Source of the DNA: Clusia tigrina
Lineage: Eukaryota; Arthropoda; Insecta; Diptera; Clusiidae
NCBI GenBank assembly: GCA_920105625.2
Contig: OV050033.1
Span: forward strand, 125,053,821-125,117,820
Direction of reading: 5' to 3'
Length of the DNA: 64,000 nt
The notes beneath the pieces were generated by a model that was not told where the DNA came from, ran no database searches, and was given only the letters and a program-made list of their open reading frames with translations. This document shows positions 1-11,800 of the stretch, piece by piece (position 1 is the first letter of the stretch; each line of letters begins with the position of its first letter). The translations under genes and the position numbers were made by a program.

Positions 1-120
1 TCTGTAGTCAGGCGACGTGTTGCATTGACCTTTAAAATAAATCAAATTGTGATGTATTACGGACCACCTAAAGTGCAATAAAACTACAACAACCACTGCC
101 AAGCAAGAAAGGTGGCTGCA

Positions 121-360
121 ATATAAGCGAACAGAACAACAACAACAACAACAACAACACTAATATAACACCACTGCCAGAGGAACAACAACAACACCAC
201 TACTACCGTCACAGTAACAACAACACCACAGAAACAGCAACAACAACACCACTGCTACAGCAACAACACCACCGACTCAACAACAACACCAGTGCCACAG
301 CAGCAACAATAACGCCAAGAAACAGGCAGGCAACAAGGCCAACAACATCCTAAAAACCAC
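121..360. repeat. A/C-rich imperfect CAA/CAC/CAG trinucleotide tract
   Basis: About 240 bp made almost entirely of AACAACAAC-type runs with CAC, CAG and ACC variants. No long open reading frame runs through it, so a translated polyglutamine or polythreonine stretch is unlikely. Tracts like this are common in dipteran introns and intergenic DNA. Confidence 0.85.
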
Positions 361-1130
361 AACAAAAACATCGGAGCAGCCACTGACTTCAGCCTCCGTG
401 CAGTCGGGTGGGCAGCAGCCCTGCTGTGTCCGCGGTGTTAAGTATGCGCCTGCGCAACGTGCCCAATAAATAAACTAAAAATTAGGCCTCTCTGATTTTT
501 TATTTTCTTTTCTTACAATTTTTTCCTAACTAATTTTTTTTTTTTTTTTTGTTATTGTCTCCTACAAATTTTCAGCTAAATTGTTACTTGAGCTGAGCTC
601 GTAACTCATGCCTTGGCATGTTCCCCTCAGTTCCTCGTCTCTCGCAGTTTCTCTGCTTTCTCTAAATGCTAATTTGTGGCTTGTAGTGTTCAGTGTTTGA
701 AATCGATACAAATTCGATTACGGGTCGATGGGAATTTTTAGTACACTGGGAAAATTTCAGTTCCACTTTTTGAAGACGCGATTTTGTCATCCAAGTAAGT
801 TTTTTCTATGTGGTAATAAGTACGTTTTCTATGTGATTCACTGCATGAACGGAAGTATATGCATTCTCTATGTTATAAGTTCACCGATAACCCGACAAAG
901 ATATAGCAATCACATTCAATAATTTATCCTTGATCCAATAAATTCAAAATTTCAGACAGTTTCCTTTTTCTTACAACAAATTCGTTAAACACTTTTTCTG
1001 AGAGGGAAAAATCAAGATGAGACCAAAGGGTAACTAACTAAGCAGAGAAGGATTTAGAAGAGCCCTACGGAAATTCCCAAGTTGCCGTTTAATCCCAAAA
1101 TGGGGTCGAAATGAAATCACACCTCACCAG
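361..1130. other. No gene recognised; poly-T tract
   Basis: AT-rich sequence with a T homopolymer of about 20 near 531-550. The small open frame at 728-922 has no recognisable domain and is of chance length. Confidence 0.5.
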
Positions 1131-1164
1131 AAATAATTCAGAAAGGGCTCAACATTGTTGAAGG

Positions 1165-1660
1165 ATGTCTGCCGCACCAGTACAGACAGAACAGTTCCCC
1201 TGCAACAATTTAGGAAACTTACGATACAGGGAGGGACTAAAAGTGTACAAGATTGGTGAGGCTGAAAGTATCCACGACATGATGAGAGAAGTTTGTAGAT
1301 TAAAAGTGTACAAGATTGATGAGGCTCACCTCCCCGAAATGGGGAACCCAACATTCAGCAAGAAATCCAATGAAAAATATCTACGATATGATGATGGACG
1401 TGTAGATTTTAAAAGTGTGCGATATTGCTGATACTGTGGGTTGCGCAACTGAAAGACGAACAGAAGTTTCCTACGGAAAGGCTTGAAAAAATCGACAGCA
1501 CGACGATAGAGGTTAGGGATTGAAAGTGTAGAAGATGGCTCCGACTGTGGGCATCTGATTCGAACAGAACACAGAAAAGATTCAACTAGAAAGGATTCAA
1601 ATTATCATCAACAATGTGATGAACGTTTCGAGCTTGAAAGTGTGGGAATATTCAAGGCTG
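1165..1660. repeat. Degenerate tandem repeat of about 110 bp
   Basis: The core AAAGTGTACAAGATTG, with variants, recurs near 1240, 1302, 1411, 1522 and 1636. The last three intervals are about 110 bp and the first is about 63 bp. The 88-residue open frame at 1165-1431 runs through two copies and reads the same KVYKI peptide twice. I treat that frame as a by-product of the repeat. Confidence 0.55.
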
Positions 1661-2129
1661 TAATTATCCCAACCCAGTGAATTTAGAATATTTTGTACAT
1701 GATGAACTTAGCTCGGAAGAAGCTTACAGTACTATGAGGTCCACCTCGGAAAACAATCAGTCAATCAGATCAAAAACGTGGGAGAAAAATGTTTGGCTAT
1801 GCTAGTGAGTTATCCAGGTCAATTCTACCGTCGATGCAATATGGTATCTCGAAAACGGATTCGTGTTACAAAACAAGCAACAATTGAACTCATGAAATTG
1901 CTTTAAAGAAGGCAGAAACGGTTTCATCAGCAGGGTAGCTGATATACCAAAGTCATAATCCATATCAAGTAATTTCGATTGACGTACGCTATAACAGCCT
2001 CAATCTTGAAATGCTCCAAAAGCCACCAATTTGACCTCTTAATTATGATTTTAAAATCGATCAAATGTACCTATAGATTGTCTCTAAGTGGACCCTCGAG
2101 GGATCCTTTGTGGTGCCTTCCATTTCCAC
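1661..2129. other. No feature seen
   Basis: Mixed AT-rich sequence with no open frame over 60 codons and no repeat that I can see. Confidence 0.4.
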
Positions 2130-2260
2130 TATTTTGGTTATAGGGGGGGTACGCCGGAGATTCGCTGAAGAAGTTGGTATCCAAGCACTCAGGCGTTGAT
2201 GCCCATTGTACTCTATTTGTTAACTCTCCAAATATTGATGGAGATGGCCTGGAATAAAGT
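2130..2260 (-). mobile_element. Retroelement 3'-end-like fragment (dispersed family, copy 1)
   Basis: The stretch around 2149-2215 (GCCGGAGA, then CCAAGCACTCAGGC and TTGATGCCCATTGTACT) matches blocks at 22.98, 50.9 and 54.96 kb. By analogy with the 3' end of the intact element at 28.33 kb, where a similar ACTTAGGC-ATTGACCC block follows a simple-repeat tail, I infer a 5'-truncated non-LTR retrotransposon end on the minus strand. It is short and diverged. The repeat is directly visible; its identity is inference. Confidence 0.5.
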
Positions 2261-3940
2261 TGACCAAACTATTTATATTGACGTCAATCAACTCCTCATT
2301 GAAATCGCCGCAGTTAAATCAATAAAGTAACATTCTCCCGCAATGTTTGGAACTATTCTTACTCTCATCTCGTAGTCTATCATAGAATTAGCGGATTATA
2401 ACAAAAAATACTCGCAGTGTATTTGCTCACAGAAGAGTGAGGTAAAGGACCTTATTAGTAACTCACTCACTCAATCACCTGCAGCTAAGTAACCTCGCTA
2501 GGAAGACACAAATTTATGAAAAATCGCGGGAAAGTGAAAGTCTGTGCGAGATGCAACGCAGCTCGACTCGACTGGACTCGTCTGAATGCTGCTGAAAACG
2601 CATTATCAGATCATGCCCAAAAAGGAAACGATCAGAAGACGCATTTGAGAACAATAACAACGTTTACAGTTGTTTGACAAGCAACCGGCTATTGTACCTG
2701 TAAATACCCACACTAACCCAGACTCTGACTGCCTCTGGCACTGGGCGAGCACACCTTTTTTGACTTATTACCGCGTATTTGTCAACATTGGACATGCCTG
2801 GCGTGGCAACTGAGAAATCGTTAATACTCGTAAATCCAATCCATACCAATGAAACAGTTCGGCAGGCGGCTGGAAGTCAGGCAGGCCGGGGTACGAGGTT
2901 GCGCTTGCGCATCCACACTCGCACTTGTACGCATACGTTTGGTTTTATGAGGAAGAAATTCTAATGAGCGACCCGTGGCAAATGTGTTCACATGTCGATA
3001 GCTGCAATGCATTCATATTGCATTCAAAGCCTTCGATCACTTGGGACCAGTTCACAGGCCCAGCAGATGGATGGATGGATGGATGAATACAGTGCCTGGC
3101 TGACTGGCTGCCTGACTGACTGGATGCAGGTAGTTCTGCTGCAGCTGCGTGCGTTTCTCTGAATCACAACAGTATTAAAACAACAACACGGCTCTTCAAA
3201 CGTGTTCGTCGATCTGACTCGGTCTCAGCGGTTGCGCTTGCGTCTGCCTCTGCGTCTTCTCCCTGGCCTTCTGGTCCGGCCCGATTGGCTTTTGGACGTA
3301 TCTTGCATACCTAATTAATCGATTGTCATTGCTAATAAGATTTAGTAGGGCATTAAAGTTAGTGTTAACAATTTTTCATAATCGTTAAAAATAATTTTGT
3401 TTTTGTTATCGCTGGAGATGCGTGTCTTATGAACAGTGGTGCCACATTTTTTAAAATTTTTATGTTTGGAATTTTTTTTCATTTTTAGAAATTGTTTTAA
3501 GATGATGTTGTGATGGTTGATGGGCGGACGCTAGAGATAAAGTGTCCTTCCTTTTGGGCCTCAGTGGTTTCTTTTTGAAGCACACAAATGCCAAGCTTCG
3601 TGTTCATTTTACTGGCAGTATTCATTCCGAAGTAGGTTCCAAAGAATGGAATATTTCATTGAACTGGTATGAAAATATTTCGCAGGATTTCATCATTTAC
3701 CAAGAGCAAAAGTTTCTTCAATTATTTACCTGCTATGATTTGTGTCACTTTCTGCATTTGTCTCCAGACACTCAGAGCACTTATTAACTCTTCCGAAGTA
3801 TGCATACCAATGACACCAAGTTATGGTATTTAAATTCTCTGTTTTCATTACTCTCTTCTCTTATGAGGTCTTAATTAGACTCTTCGAAGACTTAACTAAA
3901 TTCTGATCAGTTTCTGGAAGTATTCAGTGTACGCTATGAC
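2261..3940. other. Mixed-composition block, no gene recognised
   Basis: Contains a short GGAT microsatellite (about 3066-3086) and GC-richer sequence at 2500-3300. Open frames here are 60-80 codons, overlap on both strands and have no recognisable domain. Confidence 0.45.
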
Positions 3941-3947
3941 AACTTCT

Positions 3948-4165
3948 CTGGGTTAGGTTACGTTAATCTGGCTGGCCATAAGCCACTCATAGACGTATTG
4001 GTCCTTAGCGGTAACAGATGGAGCTAGTCCTCTACGTAGAGTTGTAGTGGGCATCTTCAGCGTTTTTAGCGAAGTTCCATTTTAGGGCTTGAAGTTTCAC
4101 TCCTGAGACGTATTCCAGCGTCCCAAATTGTGGGGCCCACAAACTGTTTAAGCGACTTCTTCGAA
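3948..4165 (-). mobile_element. Possible non-LTR retrotransposon 3' end
   Basis: The block begins GGGTTAGGTTACGTTAA, followed by a GGCTGGCCATAAGCC region and an ACTCATAGACGTATTGGTCC block. A GTTAG-type simple tail followed by a short conserved 3' untranslated segment is the layout of many fly non-LTR elements read on the opposite strand. It also resembles the layout at 28.33 kb. No coding domain remains, so assignment to a clade is not possible. Confidence 0.45.
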
Positions 4166-4384
4166 CTATCAGAGAATTATTTCCATTACTTTTGTTTTAG
4201 TCCCATAGTCCTACTAACTCCAGTACTCACTTTGGATCCATATGTTATACTATAGAATAATTATGCGGGATTCCCTCATGTTCCGCCAAACGTCGTTTCA
4301 ACATTCCATATAACAAATTGGAATTTTCCGTCAAAGTTAGAGTTGAGCTTAATTTATACTCAGAACTCTCTTTCGAAATGTGTC

Positions 4385-4630
4385 CACCAGCTCCCTTGTT
4401 TGGATACAGCCCAAGGAAATCTATATGATGAGCCAGAAGAGAATATCGTAGTACTTGAAATAATGTAACTTTATAGAAGAAGCCAGAAATATGTTGAGTC
4501 TTATGTTCGTAAATTGTGGATTTGGCTTCTAGGTTGGCCTCAGCTCACTCCCTTGATCCAGTACAACTCAAGGATATTTATATGAAGGCTAAGAAAAAAT
4601 ATAATGGTACTTGAAGTAATGATACAAAAA
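4385..4630. repeat. Two diverged copies of an approximately 155-bp repeat
   Basis: The segment CAGCTCCCTTG...CAAGGAAATCTATATGA...GTACTTGAAATAATG at about 4387 recurs, diverged, at about 4540 (CAGCTCACTCCC...GTACTTGAAGTAATGATAC). Confidence 0.5.
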
Positions 4631-5741
4631 TATGCTAACAGAATTAGCCACTATTATGACATATGTAGATTATGTCTGGTATGTTCCTAAATGGCGGTTT
4701 TGGTTTCTAGAAGCTTTTCTCGACTTTTCGAACTTTTTAATATTTAATATGTTTCAAGTGGTCTTCGATAATTTCAATAACCACGCGTCATCTGGAATTT
4801 GTGGGTCATTTATTTTTTTGCAAAGTTTTCATACCCTCTTTTAGCCGCATTTTCACCCGTGGACTTCAATAGCCTTTGATCCACTCTTCTGAAGCCAGGA
4901 GTTTAGTTGTTACTGAACGTTTTTATGTTCAGTTTTTGCATTGTTGTTGAATTTGCTTGTATTTTTTGTGTTTTGAGATATATCATCCATATAAGCACTG
5001 TCCTGATTGTTGTTGAACTATAGCGAATATCCTTTAAGACAGATTTCCTTAAATCATTGTTGCTTCAATACAATTTCTTGCTATGCTTCAATATATTTGA
5101 CTGAAGATTATTCGATGATCCGTCTACACATCACAGCCACCACGTTCGGTGTGTATTCTGCTAGTTTATACGTCTTTCATCTGCTTCCCCATTTTCCTTT
5201 CCTATCTTGGAGACACTGCAAATTTTCATTTAAATTTCCTTACCCATTTTACTGTTTTTCTGCTGTCACTCTGATTTGTCCGAGCAGCCGCACTGCACCG
5301 GTAAAAATTATCTGTTATTACCTACACGCACGGCAGAGGAATTTTCCGAAGCACATTCAATTGCATTTCAGCTTCCATTATGCCGTGGTTACATTCCTTG
5401 TCCCTGGCCTGACTTCTGAGATTGAAAAATGTAAACACAGCATCAGTTGACAGTTTCTCTCATTCTCGTTTCGAGGAACCTCTCCCATGTGGAGACCACA
5501 GCGAAGATCATTGACGTGGTAAAAGTAGAAGTAGTGACTCAACGGAAGCTTCTCTCTCTGGTCCCTTTGTTTCTTTACGATTATTTTGTTCTTACTCTCA
5601 TTGTATTGTCAAGGACATGGCATTTACGATTCGTTGATATCTGCCCCCAATTTTTTGTGGTTTCCTGTCAATTGAGTCAGTTACATTATCTCTCAAAATC
5701 TCTCATACAGTAATCTCTCTGATCAGTTTGTACAGTTACGC
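4631..5741. other. No gene recognised
   Basis: Contains open frames of 70, 147 and 88 codons on the plus strand. The 147-codon frame (5007-5450) has irregular composition and no signal peptide or domain I recognise. This length is expected by chance somewhere in 64 kb. Confidence 0.4.
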
Positions 5742-5743
5742 TA

Positions 5744-5784
<41 letters not shown>

Positions 5785-5856
5785 TCTCTATGTCTCTCTC
5801 TCTCTCTATCTCATAATGAAGATGAGAGAGAGATACAGAGAGAGAGAGAGAGAGAG
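5742..5856. repeat. CT tract facing a GA tract: imperfect hairpin with GAGA motifs
   Basis: A CT-repeat of about 70 bp ends in CTATCTCAT. After an AATGAAG-type spacer it is followed by ATGAGAGAGAGATACAGAGA and further GA repeats. The two halves are inverted copies, so single strands could fold back. GAGAG is the binding motif of the fly GAGA factor (established for Drosophila). A regulatory role here is inference. Confidence 0.75.
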
Positions 5857-6845
5857 TAACCTTTCGCTGAGCAAAAATGTATGTAGCTAAATGTGACATC
5901 AGCAGCACGATTTTGCTCTATTGGTCTTGGTCTTCTGCCTGCAATAGTTGGTGTTGTTGTTGTTGTCGCTGGTGTTTGTTTCACTTTCAACACATTTTTA
6001 CGGATAATGAAAATTTTCGAAAAACAGTTTTTGTCGGCATTTAACAAATCTTTACGATATGTCATTAAAAGAGCAGAAGAAGACGAAGCAGCAGCGAGTC
6101 GTTTATCGCCAGCGCCTTGGCAAATCGGAAGTTTAATGGGTTAATGGCGAGATCACACACAGGCGCACACACATGTCCACAGTTCGAGACGACCCCTTCG
6201 AGACAAAAACAACACCAACAAAATAAAACCAACAACAACAAATAAACATCCACAAAAATGCATACCCAAAAAACCGACATAAATGGGGACCACCTTCGTA
6301 GATTGAACGGAGATGCCGCCAGCCGCCGCTTGACACCGAGCGCACTATTTTTAATTGCCAGGCGGCAAAACAACGGGCAGCAAGTAGCAAGTACACCAGC
6401 AGCAGCAACAGGCAGCACGCTATTTATCTATTATTATGGCCTTTGAGAGATGGAATCGTAAAAATTCCAAAACTTGAATTATTTTAAAATTAACTGCAAC
6501 ACTGACTTTTACACGCCCACAACGCCAGCGGCGCACGATCCCACATGAGCCGCAGTGCGCGACTGCCACACTGACAATTATGGAGGATATTTACGCACGT
6601 CTGTGGTCGTTTAGCGATAATTTCACAGCTTTTATGTCAAAATTTTGCCCATGGATCACATCAAAGGACGCCTAGGTGGAGCAGGCATTGGGAGGCCGAT
6701 GTAATTTCAATTGACAGATTTGCATAACTGACTAAGGGCATTAAATTGAAGAGTAGTGCAAGCGGCGTAAAAGTTGTTTACAAAAGTTCAGCAAGAGAAA
6801 CTTTTAACTCATTTGAGAAATTGGCTTAATTACTCCACTGACTCA
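5857..6845. other. Mixed-composition block with GTT/CAA runs
   Basis: Unique sequence with GTTGTTGTTG near 5950 and AAACAACAACAA near 6230. Open frames of 83-117 codons lie on both strands over 5.89-6.42 kb. The minus-strand ones are low-complexity, leucine- and cysteine-rich readings of CAA/GCA-rich DNA. No gene is called. Confidence 0.45.
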
Positions 6846-6849
6846 AGGA

Positions 6850-7095
6850 AACTGTGGAGAGGTGTGGTCAAGAATGATCCCTGGCCAAAAATTCTCGATT
6901 GAGACTTTGGAGAAGTGTGGTCAAACATTTACTTTGTCCAATTGATCATCAATGAATTAGTGATGGGATTAAAAGTGAGTATTGACGAAAAGCTCTGGAT
7001 TGAGACTTTTTGAGAAGTATGGTAAAATATTTACCTTGTCCAGTAACTCATTAATGAATTAGTGGAGAGATGAAATCAAAACGATCTTGGAACAA
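6850..7095. repeat. Degenerate tandem repeat of about 100 bp
   Basis: The phrase ATTGAGACTTTGGAGAAGTG, followed by GTCAAACATTTACTTTGTCC at about 6898, recurs in diverged form near 7000. An older partial copy (GGAGAGGTGTGGTCAAGAAT) lies near 6855. Confidence 0.55.
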
Positions 7096-7296
7096 AATAA
7101 GTTGAATACCTCATCCTTGAGACTATTTGATGCTCAAATCGCCAACAGACTTTTCAAAGCGGTCCTCAAAATCTTCCAAAAATGTTTCAGCTCTAGACTG
7201 AAATAATTGGTGAAAAGGAAGACATCACCATTTCCTAAATGATGTGAAACCTACTGAACCGATCCAGCCAGATAGAGAGACTGAAGAACACATTGC

Positions 7297-7766
7297 TTAA
7301 CCCTCCGGCGTGTGAAAAGGTCCCTGGGGACCTTTTTCATTTTCAAACTGAAATTACTCCTTGATGGTCCATGGGAAGTATACCCGACCCCCACATGTTT
7401 TCCAAGGAAATTTTCTAGAATCGTTTAAAAAAAATTTCAAAGCGATCCGACCAATAGTTTAGTTTCTATTGAGATTTAAATGTGATGACGATTTCACATA
7501 TCAAGCAAATTTTCATGTTGATGATTCGGATGCGGAAATTGAACCACATATAGACATCAATGATAATCATTAATAATGTTATATATAAAAAAAAAAATTT
7601 TTTTCTAACATTCATTATACATGTATAATGAGTAAATAATAATAAATCAAAACAAAAAAAATGTAAAAAAAATGCGTTTTCATATAAAATTCCATACAAA
7701 TAGAGGTCCCTGTGGACCTTGTACTTCGTATAAGGGCAACGGATGACTCAACCGTCGGAGGGTTAA
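7297..7766. mobile_element. piggyBac-like non-autonomous element (MITE) with TTAA target duplication
   Basis: The element is bounded by TTAA at 7297-7300 and 7763-7766. The ends read TTAACCCTCCGGCG on the left and, in reverse complement, TTAACCCTCCGACG on the right. A second, internal inverted segment with a GGTCCC...GGGACC core lies about 20 bp in from the left end and about 47 bp in from the right end. TTAA target duplication with termini beginning CCC is diagnostic of the piggyBac superfamily. The 470-bp interior is AT-rich with A/T homopolymers and has no transposase-like reading frame, so it is non-autonomous. Confidence 0.82.
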
Positions 7767-9270
7767 ACAATCTGTCAATATATGAATGGACATTCAGAGA
7801 CAAACCAACATATTGATTGAAAAGGCAGTCAGATTTATATTAAGAAATCCAGAGACTGAACATTATGATTACTTGAAGAGACATGTTAGAAAATCTAATA
7901 TATAACTTGAGTTCCGCCATTACCCAGAATCCCTTTGACCTAAACCTCAGTTAGTCACTAATCGGTGCAAATATTTCCGTACCTAAGATGCGCTGGAATG
8001 TTCTTCATAATATGTAGGTTGAAAACGGCTCAATTGATCAGAGGTTCGATTTTCGAGAGGTTTTCTCTTAGTGCCTTGACCACTGAACTAGTATATGAAG
8101 TAGGTAGGTTTCCAGGTTACCCAGGCTTAGTTTTATATTGAAGTTGAGTCGGGTTCAGTTACTGTGATAAACTTTTACAAGACAGTTATGAGTGCAGCCT
8201 CTCTCCATCGATAAAGTTTTAGGTACATAGTTGGCTAGTTTAGGTATATAGTTAGGGTATTTAGCTTAGTCAGCACGTCGCAAACTGGTCTTCAAAGTAA
8301 ATTGTTTACCAGGAACACCAACTGCAAATATCTTTTAGTCCTTACTGAATATTCATACGTTGAGTCTAAAGATATCCATTGTTCTTCTATTAGGAGCCTT
8401 TGGAATGACCTGATTTCTTCAGATAAAATTCCACTGAGCTCCCAGAGTACTGATAAAATGGGACCATTGTAGCCTTTGGGAATTTTTTGGAAAACATTTT
8501 GTATTTGATTTCTGGCACGAAAAACTTTGCAGGGTTGTGTGCCACTTTCCACATGGTTCTTGAAAACCTCAGTGGTACCTTCGCAGGGTGTTTTGGAACC
8601 TGAGAATGAATACTGTGATGACAGAGGCAATTATTATATCAGAGGACTTTGTTCAGTTTCATCCTTTTTCTACTGCTCGTCTTAACAACAATAGTTTTGA
8701 ATCAATCCAAGTACTGGTAAGGTTGCTGATCGATTTTATGGGTGCGGGTCACAAAATTCTCTAGAACAGACAGGCTACTAAGGACAGATACAGCCTATAT
8801 TAGAGAAGTATACAACCAACAATGAATTCTTTTATAAACTAAGTAAACAGAACCCTAGGATTCGGGTAATTTGGGATTCACACCGAAGATCATTAGAATT
8901 TGTTGATTCAGAATGGGTCTCTTAAGAATATTGGAACACAAATTCTTACTTACTTTCGTGGCTTCATCATAGAATCTGCAAAACAGCCCGCTATCGGGTT
9001 ACGGACGAACTTAACAGCGCTCGCCATAATTTCTCTAGCAAGAATTCCTTCGACTTGGAAAGGATATAACAGAAGCGGTGTTTCAATGCACACTAAAATT
9101 CACATTCTCCCAACATGTTTCTTTCCAGACATTGTCTAGTCTGATTATACCCCTCCTCCATCTCTACTCAGCTGTAGATCAAGTGGTGGTCTTCTCAGCT
9201 TTCAGTTATATTCTTCATTTCTTCAATTATTCTGATCACTTACAAATTCATTACTCTCGAAATTTTTGAA
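7767..9270. other. No gene recognised; possible retroelement tail near 8.1 kb
   Basis: At 8095-8170 a GTAGGTAGGT start is followed by TTCCAGGTTACCCAGGC and GGGTTCAGTTACTGTGATAA. This is a weak version of the simple-tail-plus-3'-UTR layout seen at 28.33 kb. Beyond it, the 112-codon minus-strand frame at 8292-8630 has no recognisable domain. Confidence 0.35.
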
Positions 9271-10740
9271 TTTCGCCCACCCATGATCACAAATCAAAAG
9301 GAAATGAAGAATCGCAAAGTATTGAAACGTGATCGATGCAAATGCAAGTATCCAGCGACGAACTGTGTGGCCCTCAGACTGCCCACAAATCCACCAGCGA
9401 ACTGGCTCCTCTGCGGTCGCCGGGCAAAATGCTCAAAGTAAACAACAAATTACGTGAATGAAGTCATCAATTTCGATATTAAAACTCGAAATTGCCAGAG
9501 CACTACCGAAGTCCGCCCAAAGCCCAGAGACCGCCGCAGCTCCAAAGGTACTCGTACGTAATTTTAAATTCAAATTGGAAATGATGAACAAACAAATTGA
9601 ATAAAAGCGCATAAATGAAAATGTTTAGCAACTAATAACAACAACAACAACAAAAGGAACAAACCGTCAAATCAGAAACGACGCCAAGAGTGAAGCTGGG
9701 GTTGCTGACGGTCCGTTTCGATGGTGGTCAAGAAAATTGCGCTGCACAAATGAAACAACAAAATTGAAAATATTATATTTAAGCAATTTCTGCTAAAAAC
9801 GCAATTGAGTAATTGGAAAAAAGAAGCATGATTCGTTGGCTGAAGAGGCGGGAGAGATTCGACCGCGACTTGGCGGGGAGATTGGCAAATCTGATGAAGT
9901 ATGAAAATGGCGAGATGCAAATCCACGTAATTGTGCCACGTTCGCGTAATTTCCAACTTCAGAGGAATCTTTCGTTTTTATTTTATGGAGGAAAATGTGT
10001 TTCTTGCTGCAGTTTCATGGTACGAGTGTTATTAAAGGTGAAGTGCGCAAACGCGTTGGTGCCACACTTGATTGCTGGAGAGAGGAGGAGTCCACCGAGT
10101 TTGGTCTTGCGGTCGACTGTCGCCGCTCGTCTGCCCGCCTGCGAATACAGTAGCCGCATCCGCTTAAGCTATAATTACACATAGCTTATAACCTCTTTTA
10201 ACAACAACAGCAACAACAACACTACTACCAGCAACAGAAACAACAACCACAATAGCCAAAGCAACAACCAACAACCAACAAGAACAATTTAACGCTATTT
10301 TGATGCGTAATTTGGTTAAAATCATCCACGAAGAAAACAAAACCAAAAAGAAACTAAACTGAAGAAATTGTGTGCTGGAAAAAATTGTAATTAACTTTCG
10401 GTAGTCGCACTGACATGTGTGGAATCTATGGCGCAATGTGGCAGCCAAGGTGGTAAAAGTTTCTTTGCCATTAATAACAATAAAGCAAATACACAAATAA
10501 TTGAGGTTTCAGTGGCGGTTGCGTGACATCTGCGCCGCCACAGGTGACCATTGACCGAACTGCCCAGAGCTCAGTGCTCTTAGAGTCGGCAAAGCACACT
10601 CAACCATCACCAACTGAAACGGTGTATTGGTATTTAAAGCGAAGAGGCGGAAAGGTCACCTGACTGAGTGGAGATGGCAGCCGCATGACCGAACAATTCT
10701 GGCCCACATTCAACGATCACACGAGCGAAAAAGTCATCAG
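9271..10740. other. Mixed-composition unique block with CAA runs
   Basis: Unique sequence with CAACAACAACAAC tracts near 9640 and 10200-10270. Open frames of 94-123 codons exist on both strands (for example 9813-10184 plus and 10164-10496 minus). The minus one is a valine/alanine low-complexity reading of the CAA tract. No gene is called; candidate regulatory DNA only. Confidence 0.4.
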
Positions 10741-11800
10741 TAAGAAAGAAGCACAAAGAGTTATGTTACTGTTAGTCATTTCTATAGAACAAATGGTCAT
10801 TTCTATAGAACTGGGTGTAGGGTATAGTAGGTGATTATAGGCAGGTTTGGTTTCAGCATGTGAAGAACGGACTCCTTGAAAGCAAGTTAAGAAAAATTCA
10901 AGAACGTAGGTACACCATCATCTAATCAATACCCGTGGAGTGGAATACGGGTACACGTCAGGCCAAAACACATAAAAAGCAAGCATCAGACTGGAGGATC
11001 ACACAGGGTTCAGGTACAAAGCATGCATTGCAGATGAGCTTATGAGATGTTATCACTTGGAACTATGACACATTAATATTTGGAACTATGCAGCATTATC
11101 TCAGAAATACTTGTAGAATAACATAAACTTAAGGTCAAAACGCATTAAAAGCAAGCAAAATTCGAGAAGGATTCTTCTGACATCGTTCACTTACAAAGAA
11201 TTTATCATAGGTGAGATTTTGCGAAACTTGTGGGTGGGTTTAGTTATATCAATCGGAACTTTATAACGATAGAATCAGTTATAATGACAGCTTCCTAAAC
11301 TGAAACTTGTAAGAATGAGGAAAGTCCAATGGTCGAGTGTTTATTCACCTTAGACAGAGCTCGTTAAGAATGTGAAACTTCCGGAAAGGGGACCATTCAT
11401 AGTAATTTGCCAAAGGGAGTGCATTGAGGAATTAAAGTGATTCATATAGATACTTCGGGTCCCAATAACATTCTCTAAGATGGTGGCAACAGATGCTTGG
11501 CACATTATTAGCACCTAAGCCTTTTCTCGAAAAGGTTCCTTCACTGCTTTGTATACATAGAATGCTCGAACCTCCAATATATCTGAACCTATATTACAGT
11601 AGATGTGCTCCAACATCTTTAACACTACAGAACCATCATATCATTTGAACTTCATATTGTCCGCAGTCCTTGAAAATATTTGAAACTTTTGCCTCACAGC
11701 AATTGTAAGAGACCCTCCAAACCCGGCATCTACAGGATTCTTACACAAATTTTCGCCCTCACCTCACTATTGACCACTGATATCCTTCCAAACTGTGACG
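10741..11800. other. AT-rich stretch with weak internal repeats
   Basis: GTCATTTCTATAGAAC occurs twice near 10780-10815. The phrase CAAAAC-CAT-AAAAGCAAGCA occurs near 10970 and 11145. TTGGAACTATG occurs twice near 11050-11085. No gene seen. Confidence 0.4.
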
